Shown piece after piece: positions 57,077-64,000 of a stretch of DNA of 64,000 nucleotides. Made by a program: the position numbers and the translations under genes. The stretch is from Pseudomonas sp. R76. Its GTDB lineage: Bacteria; Pseudomonadota; Gammaproteobacteria; Pseudomonadales; Pseudomonadaceae. Position 1 is the stretch's first letter, and every line of letters starts with the position of its first letter. The notes under the pieces were generated by a model. The model was not told the DNA's origin. It saw only the letters and a program-made list of their open reading frames with translations, and did not search any database. Location of the stretch: positions 5,642,001 to 5,706,000 of the forward strand of contig NZ_CP019428.1 of the NCBI RefSeq assembly GCF_009834565.1. The letters run 5' to 3'.

Positions 57077-58540
57077 CTATAGAGACGCAAACCCACCACG
57101 CAAATCTCCACTGCGCGCCAGGAAGCGGCCCGGCCGCTGACCATTGGCCTGTCCGTCGCTATAGCTCAACACCCCGTTGACCCACACCCCATCAATGCCT
57201 TCGGCCGCGCGTTGTGGCTCTTTGAAGTCCGCCACATCGCGCACGCGCAACGGGTCGAACAACACCAGGTCAGCCCAGTGCCCTTCACGGATTTCACCAC
57301 GCTCAGCCAGGCCGAAGCGCGCTGCCGACAGCCCTGTCATCTTGTGCACCGCCGTGTGCAGCGGGAACAACCCCACATCCCGGCTGAAATGCCCCAGCAC
57401 CCGTGGAAACGCGCCCCACAAACGCGGGTGTGGAAAAGGGTCTTCAGGCAAGCCATCCGACCCGACCATCGACAGCGGATGCGCGAGGATGCGTCGTACA
57501 TCCGCCTCGTCCATCCCGTAGTACACCGCCCCGGCCGGTTGCAGGCGACGTGCTGCGTCCAGCAGCGAAACGTCCCACTCGGCGGCGATGTCCTGCAAGT
57601 CGCGCCCACCGACTTCCGGGTGTGGTGTCGACCAGGTGATGGTGATGCGAAACGCGTCGGTGACTTGCTTGAGGTCCAGCGTCGAAGAGCTGGCGGCGTA
57701 GGGATAACAATCACAGCCCACCGGGTGAGTTTTCGCCGCCAGTTCCAGCGATGCCAACAGCTGCGGACTACGCCCCCAGTTACCCGCGCCGGCACATTTG
57801 AGGTGGGAAATAATCACCGGTGCCTTGGCATGGCGGCCAATCAGAAAGGCCTCGTCCATCGCCTCCAGCACCGGCTCGAATTCGCTGCGCAAATGCGTGG
57901 TGTACACCGCGCCGAAGGCCGTCAGTTCTTCACTGATTTGCAGCACTTCATCGGTCTCGGCATTAAACGCGCTGGCATAGGCCAGGCCTGTGGATAAACC
58001 AAGGGCGCCGGCTTCCAGGCTCTCTTGCAACTGCACACGCATGGCGGCGATTTCAGGTGGCGTGGCCGTGCGGTGCAGGTCGTCCATGTGATTGCTGCGC
58101 AGCGCCGTATGGCCAATCAACGCCGCAACGTTGACGGCCGGATGGGCGCTTTCCACGGCCGCACGGTAATCGGCAAAGCGTGGATAAGCGAACGCCTCAC
58201 GCGAACCCAGCAAGTTCATCGGGTCCGGCGGATCACTGCGCAAACTCACCGGCGAGGCGCTGATGCCACAGTTACCGACAATCACCGTGGTTACGCCCTG
58301 GCTGAGCTTGGGCAGCATTTGCGGATGGCGGATCACCACGGTGTCATCGTGGGTGTGCACGTCGATAAACCCTGGAGACAACACGCGGCCACTGGCGTCG
58401 ATCTCGTGCTCGGCGGTTGCGCTCGCAAGGTCGCCAATCGTCTCGATACGCCCGCCGCGCAGGCCTACATCGGCGACATAGCCTGGCGTGTTGCTGCCAT
58501 CAATGATCAGCGCTTGGCGAATCAGCGTGTCGTACTTCAT
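57077..58540 (-). CDS. N-acyl-D-amino-acid deacylase
   Basis: A 487-residue amidohydrolase that frees D-amino acids from N-acyl forms. The metal motif is FIDVHTHDDTVV; further features are VGNCGISASP, ISHLKCAGAGNWG and MVGSDGLPEDPFPHPR. Starts at ATG 58540 (MKYDTLIRQALIIDG); upstream open frame is antisense to nothing useful and overlaps the regulator. It sits 1 bp after the RpiR regulator gene, with a GntP permease upstream: together a D-amino-acid or acyl-amino-acid use cluster. Confidence 0.9.
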   Translation of the reverse strand: MKYDTLIRQALIIDGSNTPGYVADVGLRGGRIETIGDLASATAEHEIDASGRVLSPGFIDVHTHDDTVVIRHPQMLPKLSQGVTTVIVGNCGISASPVSLRSDPPDPMNLLGSREAFAYPRFADYRAAVESAHPAVNVAALIGHTALRSNHMDDLHRTATPPEIAAMRVQLQESLEAGALGLSTGLAYASAFNAETDEVLQISEELTAFGAVYTTHLRSEFEPVLEAMDEAFLIGRHAKAPVIISHLKCAGAGNWGRSPQLLASLELAAKTHPVGCDCYPYAASSSTLDLKQVTDAFRITITWSTPHPEVGGRDLQDIAAEWDVSLLDAARRLQPAGAVYYGMDEADVRRILAHPLSMVGSDGLPEDPFPHPRLWGAFPRVLGHFSRDVGLFPLHTAVHKMTGLSAARFGLAERGEIREGHWADLVLFDPLRVRDVADFKEPQRAAEGIDGVWVNGVLSYSDGQANGQRPGRFLARSGDLRGGFASL

Positions 58541-58541
58541 T

Positions 58542-59402
58542 TCAATCTCCAAGCGGCAGGCTGTCAGGGCCGCCGCGATAATCGTCCAGGGCCAGCTTGA
58601 TCCGGCGCAGGCGTTCCTGGTTGTCGTCCGGCATGGCCAGCGCCAGCTCGGTGGCGAGCAGGTCGATGGCCAACAGCATTCCGTAGCGCGCCGCAGTGGG
58701 CTTGTAGATAAAACTGGTTTCGGCTGGTTGCAGCGGCAGCAGCACGTCCGCCAATTCGGCCAGCGGTGAGCCAGCCAGCGTGATCGCAACGATGGGCGCA
58801 TCGTAGTTGCGCGCCAGCGTCACCACGTCCAGCAACTCGGGCGTGAGGCCGGAGAGCGAGCACACGATCAGCGCATGTTCTGGCCCCAAGGTCGCCGCCG
58901 TGACACGCATCATCACCGGGTCGCGGCAAGCGGCAATCGGGTAACCCAGACGCACCAGGCGTACTTGCAACTCTTCACTGCACAGGCTCGACGGGCCGCC
59001 CATGCCGAATGCATGGATCATCCGCGCCTTGCCCAACAGGCTGACGGCGTCGACAAAACTCGCCTGATTAAAGCCTGACAGGTGCTGACGCAACGTCGCT
59101 TCGATATCGCCGAGAATCTGCCGATGAAACGCCGACTGTTCCGGCAACCCCGCCGGGTCGAGGAAGCGGCTGCCAACCCCGCTGGCCTGGGCCAATTGCA
59201 GGCGCAAATCACGCAAGTCACGGCAACCCACACTGCGGGCAAAACGCGACAAGGTCGCCGTGCTCACCTCGGCCCGTTGTGACAACTCTTCCAGGCTGGC
59301 CGATGCGGCAAAGCCCACGTCATCAAGCATCAGCTTGGCGATACGGCCTTCGCCGGCACTGAAGGAATCCTGGCGGGCGCGGATCTGGTAGAGGATGTCC
59401 AT
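58542..59402 (-). CDS. MurR/RpiR-family regulator
   Basis: A 286-residue regulator with an N-terminal RpiR HTH (SLEELSQRAEVSTATLSRFA, RSVGCRDLRDLRLQLAQASG) and a C-terminal SIS sugar-binding domain (HAFGMGGPSSLCSEELQVRL). SIS domains bind phosphosugars, yet here the gene lies between a deacylase and a GntP permease, so the ligand is open. Its stop is next to the deacylase start. Confidence 0.9.
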   Translation of the reverse strand: MDILYQIRARQDSFSAGEGRIAKLMLDDVGFAASASLEELSQRAEVSTATLSRFARSVGCRDLRDLRLQLAQASGVGSRFLDPAGLPEQSAFHRQILGDIEATLRQHLSGFNQASFVDAVSLLGKARMIHAFGMGGPSSLCSEELQVRLVRLGYPIAACRDPVMMRVTAATLGPEHALIVCSLSGLTPELLDVVTLARNYDAPIVAITLAGSPLAELADVLLPLQPAETSFIYKPTAARYGMLLAIDLLATELALAMPDDNQERLRRIKLALDDYRGGPDSLPLGD

Positions 59403-59428
59403 CGGGGCTCCGGGTTACGAAAGAAGGC

Positions 59429-60778
59429 TCATAGAACCAGAGACAGGCCGTAAGTCAGACCGAATGCGACTACCGAAATCAACGTCTCCAGCACGGTCCA
59501 GGTCTTGAAAGTCTGGATCACCGTCATATTGAAGTATTCCTTGATCAGCCAGAAGCCGCCGTCGTTGACGTGGGAAAAAATCACCGAACCCGCGCCGGTG
59601 GCCAATACCAATAATTCAGGATGTGGATAACCCAAGCCCATGGCCACGGGCGCAACCACACCGGAAGCCGTGGTCATGGCCACCGTGGCCGAACCGGTGG
59701 CAATGCGCATCAGCGCGGCAAACAACCAGCCCATCACCAGCGGCGACAAATGGAAGGCATGCGCCAGGCCGAGAATTTCGTTGGTCACGCCCGCGTCCAC
59801 CAGGATGCGGTTCAAGCCGCCGCCCGCGCCCACCAGCAAGGTGATACTCGCGGTCGGTGCCAGGCATTCATTGGTGAACTTGAGGATCGCTTCGCGGTTG
59901 AAACCCTGGGCCAGGCCCAAGGTCCAGAAGCTCACCAAAGTGGCCACCAACAGCGCGATCACCGAGTTGCCGATAAACAGCAGGAACTGGTTAAAGCCGG
60001 TGCCGGGTGTGGAAATCACATTGGCCCAGCCGCCGATCATCATCAACACCACCGGCAACAGGATCGTGCCCATGGTCAGGGTAAAGCTCGGCAAACGGGT
60101 GCGCGGTTCGCGCTCGATAAACTGGCGTTCCAGCGGGTTCTCCGCCGGCAGGTGAATACGCGGCACGATGAACTTGGCGTACAACGGGCCAGCAATAATT
60201 GCCGTGGGGATACCGATCAGAATCGCATAGAGCACGGTCTGCCCGACCGACGCGTTGTACGCCAGCACCGCCATCATCGCCGCCGGGTGCGGCGGCACCA
60301 GCGCATGCACCACCGACAAGCCGGCGACCATCGGCAAGCCGACCATCAGGATCGACACCCCAACGCGCCGCGCCACGGTAAAAGCGATCGGCACCAGCAG
60401 CACAAAACCGACCTCGAAAAACAGCGGCAGCCCCACCAGAAACGCGATGCACACCATTGCCCAATGCGCATTGCGCTCGCCGAAGCGGTTGATCAGCGTG
60501 CGCGCCACCTGCTCGGCACCGCCGGACTCGGCCATCATCTTGCCGAGCATGGTGCCCAGCGCCACCACCAGGGCGATATGCCCCAGGGTTTTACCGACGC
60601 CCGCCTCGTAGGAACCCATGATTGTGTCTGCCGGCATGCCGGCCATCAGCGCCAGGCCGATGGACACCAAGGTGATGACAATAAACGGGTTGAGTCGGTA
60701 ACGTGCGATCAGCACGATCAATGCAATGATGGCGATGGCAGCGTATGCCAACAGCCCCAAGCCCAGTGGTGCGGCCAT
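59429..60778 (-). CDS. GntP-family permease
   Basis: A 449-residue transporter with about 12 helices and the GntP core (PLFFEVGFVLLVPIAFTVAR, HALVPPHPAAM, SHVNDGGFWLIKEYFN). Members move gluconate, D-serine or similar acids. The ATG at 60778 follows AAGGAGTACCGC. First gene of the permease-regulator-deacylase run; D-serine or an acyl-D-amino acid is a plausible substrate from context. Confidence 0.92.
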   Translation of the reverse strand: MAAPLGLGLLAYAAIAIIALIVLIARYRLNPFIVITLVSIGLALMAGMPADTIMGSYEAGVGKTLGHIALVVALGTMLGKMMAESGGAEQVARTLINRFGERNAHWAMVCIAFLVGLPLFFEVGFVLLVPIAFTVARRVGVSILMVGLPMVAGLSVVHALVPPHPAAMMAVLAYNASVGQTVLYAILIGIPTAIIAGPLYAKFIVPRIHLPAENPLERQFIEREPRTRLPSFTLTMGTILLPVVLMMIGGWANVISTPGTGFNQFLLFIGNSVIALLVATLVSFWTLGLAQGFNREAILKFTNECLAPTASITLLVGAGGGLNRILVDAGVTNEILGLAHAFHLSPLVMGWLFAALMRIATGSATVAMTTASGVVAPVAMGLGYPHPELLVLATGAGSVIFSHVNDGGFWLIKEYFNMTVIQTFKTWTVLETLISVVAFGLTYGLSLVL

Positions 60779-61025
60779 GCGGTACTCCTTGGAAAGGGTC
60801 ACGTCGAATTGGTTGTGAAACTCATAAATCATTACCCGGTGTAATTTTCAATTTTTATGAAAGTAATTTTCGCCCACGGATAAGCGCTGTCGCTTGGGGA
60901 TATGCCCAACGCCAGCGCATGAAAATCCGGAGGGTGTTCTTACATGAAGTTTTTGCCGCGCAGAAACTCAGCCGCCAAGGCCGAGTCTCAGATTGCGGCC
61001 TCCACTACGATCAGGAATTCCCACC

Positions 61026-61418
61026 ATGAACCGCAAGACCCTGCTTGTTCCTTTCGCCGCCAGCGCCATGCTGTTGGCCCTGTGCGGCAGCGCCTCGGCC
61101 GCCGAGAACGCCGCACTGAAAAAATGCATGGACAGCGCCAACACCACCGTCGACATGGTCAATTGCAACGCCAAGGAAGCCAAGGTTCAGGACGAGCGCC
61201 TGAACAAAGCCTATAAAACTGCCCTGGCCGCCCAGGAAGGCGACCGCAAGGAGAAACTGCAGGACGTGCAGCGCCTGTGGATCAAATACCGCGACGCCAA
61301 TTGCGGCTTCGCCGGCTCCGCCACCGGCGGCACCATCGACCAGGTCAACGGCTCCGGCTGCCTGCTGGACATGACCCAGACCCGCGCCCAGGAACTTGAA
61401 GACCTGGTCGGGCCGTAA
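61026..61418 (+). CDS. LprI-family (DUF1311) periplasmic protein
   Basis: A 130-residue exported protein with a Sec signal (residues 1-24, cleavage ASAAEN) and the DUF1311/LprI domain with four conserved cysteines (KKCMDS, VNCNAKE, DANCGF, SGCLLDM). LprI of Mycobacterium inhibits lysozyme; whether this one does is unknown. Single gene, 4 bp from the convergent SulP stop. Confidence 0.9.
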   Translation: MNRKTLLVPFAASAMLLALCGSASAAENAALKKCMDSANTTVDMVNCNAKEAKVQDERLNKAYKTALAAQEGDRKEKLQDVQRLWIKYRDANCGFAGSATGGTIDQVNGSGCLLDMTQTRAQELEDLVGP

Positions 61419-61422
61419 TCAT

Positions 61423-62868
61423 TTACTCCTGATGCACGCGGGCGCGCTTGAGCAGCTTCTTGCAGCGCTCCGACAAATGCAGCACCCGCAAATGCTTGCC
61501 GGCCTTGGTATAGCGCTCGCGCAAGGTCATCAACGCAGCAATCGCTGAGTAGTCGACGAAGCTCAGGTGACGGCAATCGAGCGTCACCTGGGCCGGGTCG
61601 TTGGCCGGGTCGAACTGGTTCAAGAAGGGCGTCGTCGAGGCAAAGAACAAGGTCCCGTGCAGGCGATAGAGCTTGCTGCCGTCGGCTTCCAGATGCTCAT
61701 CGGCATACAACTCACGCGCCTGTTGCCAGGCGAAGTTCAGCGCCGCAATCACGATGCCGCAGAGCACGGCGGTGGCCAGGTCGGTGAAGACGGTGATCAC
61801 CGTCACTGCCAGGATCACCAGCACATCGTTGAACGGCACCTTGTTGATCACCCGCAACGACGCCCACGCGAAGGTTTGCTGGGACACCACGAACATCACG
61901 CCCACCAGCGCCGCCAGCGGAATACGCTCGATCAGCGGCGACAGAAACAGTATGAACAACAGGATCATCACCCCGGCAAACACCCCGGAGAAACGCCCGC
62001 GCCCGCCGGAACTGAGGTTGATCACGGTTTGCCCGATCATCGCGCAACCGCCCATGCCACCGAACAGGCCGCTGACCATATTCGCCGAGCCCAGGGCCAC
62101 GCTTTCGCGGTCGGGGTAGCCACGGGTTTCGGTGATTTCGTCGGTGAGGTTCAGGGTCAGCAGGGTTTCCAGCAGGCCAACCATCGCCATCAGGAACGCG
62201 TAGGGCGCGATGATGCCGAGGGTTTCCAGGGTCCAGGGGATTTGCGGTAAGGCAAAGGTCGGCAAGCCACCGGCGATGTGCGCCATGTCGCCAAGCGTGC
62301 GGGTCGGCAGGCCGAGCAGGTACACCGCCAGGCCGACGCCGAGGATCGCGACCAAGGCAGGCGGCACGGCGCGGGTCAGGCGCGGCAGCAGGTAGACAAT
62401 CGCCATGGTCACGGCGACCAGGCCGATCATCACATACAACGGCGTGCCGCTGAGCCAGTGCTCACCGCTTTTGAAATGCTCCAGTTGCGCCAGCGCGATG
62501 ATGATCGCCAGGCCGTTGACGAAGCCGAGCATCACCGAATGCGGCACCATGCGCACCAACTTGCCCAGGCGCAGCAGGCCGAACGCGACCATGATCAGCC
62601 CGCCCAACAGCACCGTCGCCAGCAAGTACTCCACGCCGTGTTGCACCACCAGCGCGACGATCACCACCGCCATCGAACCGGCCGCCCCCGAGACCATGCC
62701 GGGCCGGCCGCCGAACAGCGCAGTGAGGGTGCAAATGATGAAGGCGCCGTAGAGCCCCATCAGCGGGTTGAGGTGGGCGACCAGGGCAAAGGCGATGCAT
62801 TCGGGCAGCAGCGCAAACGACGTGGTGAGGCCGGCCAGGGCATCGGCGCGCAGACGGGTGAGGTTCAT
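61423..62868 (-). CDS. SulP-family anion transporter with STAS domain
   Basis: A 481-residue transporter with about 12 membrane helices (SFALLPECIAFALVAHLNPL, GMGGCAMIGQTVINLSSGGR) and a C-terminal STAS domain (near residues 385-475, VTLDCRHLSFVDYSAIAALM). Family members carry sulfate, bicarbonate or dicarboxylates. Starts at ATG 62868 (MNLTRLRADALAGLTT). No carbonic anhydrase is fused or adjacent. Confidence 0.92.
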   Translation of the reverse strand: MNLTRLRADALAGLTTSFALLPECIAFALVAHLNPLMGLYGAFIICTLTALFGGRPGMVSGAAGSMAVVIVALVVQHGVEYLLATVLLGGLIMVAFGLLRLGKLVRMVPHSVMLGFVNGLAIIIALAQLEHFKSGEHWLSGTPLYVMIGLVAVTMAIVYLLPRLTRAVPPALVAILGVGLAVYLLGLPTRTLGDMAHIAGGLPTFALPQIPWTLETLGIIAPYAFLMAMVGLLETLLTLNLTDEITETRGYPDRESVALGSANMVSGLFGGMGGCAMIGQTVINLSSGGRGRFSGVFAGVMILLFILFLSPLIERIPLAALVGVMFVVSQQTFAWASLRVINKVPFNDVLVILAVTVITVFTDLATAVLCGIVIAALNFAWQQARELYADEHLEADGSKLYRLHGTLFFASTTPFLNQFDPANDPAQVTLDCRHLSFVDYSAIAALMTLRERYTKAGKHLRVLHLSERCKKLLKRARVHQE

Positions 62869-62964
62869 GAAATACCAGGGTAATGCGGGGGATAAGGCGG
62901 GGAATGGTACGGAATTGCAGGGAGTGGGGCCAGTAAAGCGTAACAACAAATGACCGAGGCGCCT

Positions 62965-63040
62965 TCATCGCAGGCAAGCCAGCTCCCACATTTGAATGTA
63001 TTCACAATCCAAAATGTGGGAGCTGGCTTGCCTGCGATAG
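62965..63040. repeat. REP pair in reversed (tail-to-tail) order
   Basis: ATCGCAGGCAAGCCAGCTCC comes first and GGAGCTGGCTTGCCTGCGAT second, 28 bp apart. This is the opposite arrangement from the other doublets in the window. Confidence 0.88.
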
Positions 63041-63064
63041 CCGCGCCGCGGTGCTAAGCGAACA

Positions 63065-63958
63065 TCACACCATCTCGTTGCGAATCCACTCAACCACAGA
63101 AGTACGCTTCGGCGCCCAGCCCAGCAACTCACGCGCATGCTTGCCACGCACCCGGCTGTTGGAGCCCAAACCATAGTTGGCCATTTCATAGCCCCACTCG
63201 GCTTCAGCATCCGCCAACGGCCAATCCTGTGGCTTGCCCAGCTTCAACGCGTCGGCAATCGCCGTGGTCATGTCGACAAACGCCGCTTCGCCGCTTTCCA
63301 CAAAGTAGAAGGTGCCTGGCACATTCTTCTCAAGCGCCAGCAGGTACAGCGCCACCACGTCTTCAATATGCACGTTGGACCAGATGTTCTGCCCGGTGCC
63401 GACATGGCGCACCACGCCACTTTTGCGCGCCTGCTTGAGCAAGCGCGGCAATTGCACGCTGTCACGCTTCACGCCCAGGCTGTGACCGTAAATCAGGGTG
63501 TTGCAGATCACCGCCGAGTTCACGCCGTCTTTCGCCGCGGCCAGGATCAGGTTGTCGATGGCCACGCGGGCAGCCTTGTCGACGGTTGGCTCCGGCAGGC
63601 TGTCTTCAAAGTAGATGACATCGCTGGATTTACCGCCCGACGCATCACCGACGATGCTCGAACCGCTGGTGTGCAGGAACGGTTTATTGGAGCCCTTCAA
63701 CGCAGCCAGCAAGGTCTCAACCGCAGCACGATGGTCGCTGCTGGCGGCGTTGATTACCGCATCAGCCTTATGCGCCTGCTCGGTCAACACGGCTGCGTCA
63801 TCAAGGGTGCCAATAACCGGGGTGATACCGAGGGCGCTCATTTCAGTGGCTTGTTCGGCGCTGCGCACCAGGCCGGTAACGCGGTGGCCAGCCTTGACCA
63901 GGCCGGTGGCGATGGAACCGCCGATAAACCCGGCTGCGCCGGTTACGAATACGTTCAT
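63065..63958 (-). CDS. NAD-dependent epimerase/dehydratase-family protein
   Basis: A 297-residue Rossmann-fold protein of the extended/atypical SDR type with FVTGAAGFIGGSIATGL at the N-terminus and a downstream NIWSNVHIEDVVALYLLALE segment. The usual YxxxK is not obvious (VDKAARVAIDN holds the lysine region), so it may be a catalytically atypical member. The ATG at 63958 follows AGGAGCACACTCC. Target unknown. Confidence 0.85.
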   Translation of the reverse strand: MNVFVTGAAGFIGGSIATGLVKAGHRVTGLVRSAEQATEMSALGITPVIGTLDDAAVLTEQAHKADAVINAASSDHRAAVETLLAALKGSNKPFLHTSGSSIVGDASGGKSSDVIYFEDSLPEPTVDKAARVAIDNLILAAAKDGVNSAVICNTLIYGHSLGVKRDSVQLPRLLKQARKSGVVRHVGTGQNIWSNVHIEDVVALYLLALEKNVPGTFYFVESGEAAFVDMTTAIADALKLGKPQDWPLADAEAEWGYEMANYGLGSNSRVRGKHARELLGWAPKRTSVVEWIRNEMV

Positions 63959-64000
63959 GGAGTGTGCTCCTGACTGGGTAAGTGATGGGTCCATTGTTAC

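Overview
The window looks like chromosome from a fluorescent pseudomonad of the Pseudomonas fluorescens group. The evidence is the GC-rich coding style, the many GTGGGAGCNGGCTTGC-type REP doublets between genes, and two gene orders that match P. aeruginosa from memory: SDR, hydrolase, aldolase, LrgAB, LysR, flavodoxin and folMEX (the PA3427-PA3440 area), and proB, obgE, rpmA, rplU, ispB (the PA4565-PA4569 area). I see no rRNA, tRNA, CRISPR array, phage or insertion-sequence gene.

Layout. 0-5.8 kb: LysR regulator and class III aminotransferase, a five-haem cytochrome c fusion, and two poorly known proteins. 5.8-12.2 kb: an accessory block. A serine-hydroxymethyltransferase-like enzyme that has lost most key catalytic residues, a Tat-exported transaminase (ptaA candidate), a LuxR solo and an MFS exporter run leftward. 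An XRE regulator and a VUT/YhhQ-type transporter run rightward from the same intergenic region, which carries a 12-bp tandem repeat. 12.3-19.3 kb: queC, the cyoABCDE cytochrome bo3 operon and dsbB. 19.5-24.4 kb: hmp/norR for nitric oxide defence, then an EamA exporter and an AraC regulator. 24.6-30.6 kb: a MalT-type regulator with a DUF1329/DUF1302 outer-membrane pair. 31-36.6 kb: SDR, hydrolase and aldolase genes, lrgAB with a LysR regulator, and a flavodoxin. 36.7-39.6 kb: a blue-light module (short LOV protein, PilZ-like protein, CarH/LitR-type MerR regulator). 39.6-42 kb: folM-folE-folX pterin genes, DUF1244 and HopJ-like genes. 42-56 kb: mostly housekeeping genes (trxB, cysZ, a glycosyltransferase, an ene-reductase, gpx, creA, proB, obgE, rpmA, rplU, ispB), a Fur-box-controlled small protein, an FKBP isomerase and an HBM-type chemoreceptor. 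56.05-56.67 kb: an apparently unannotated leftward unit of very small ORFs closed by a strong terminator. 56.7-64 kb: a glyoxalase-fold protein, an N-acyl-D-amino-acid deacylase with an RpiR regulator and GntP permease, an LprI-like protein, a SulP transporter and an NAD-dependent epimerase-type protein.

The most unusual features are the catalytically rewritten SHMT paralogue beside a periplasmic transaminase (7.9-10.5 kb), and the tiny-ORF unit at 56.1-56.6 kb in which two ORFs share a duplicated ribosome-binding/start block. The LOV/LitR pair is a recognised but still sparsely studied light-response system.
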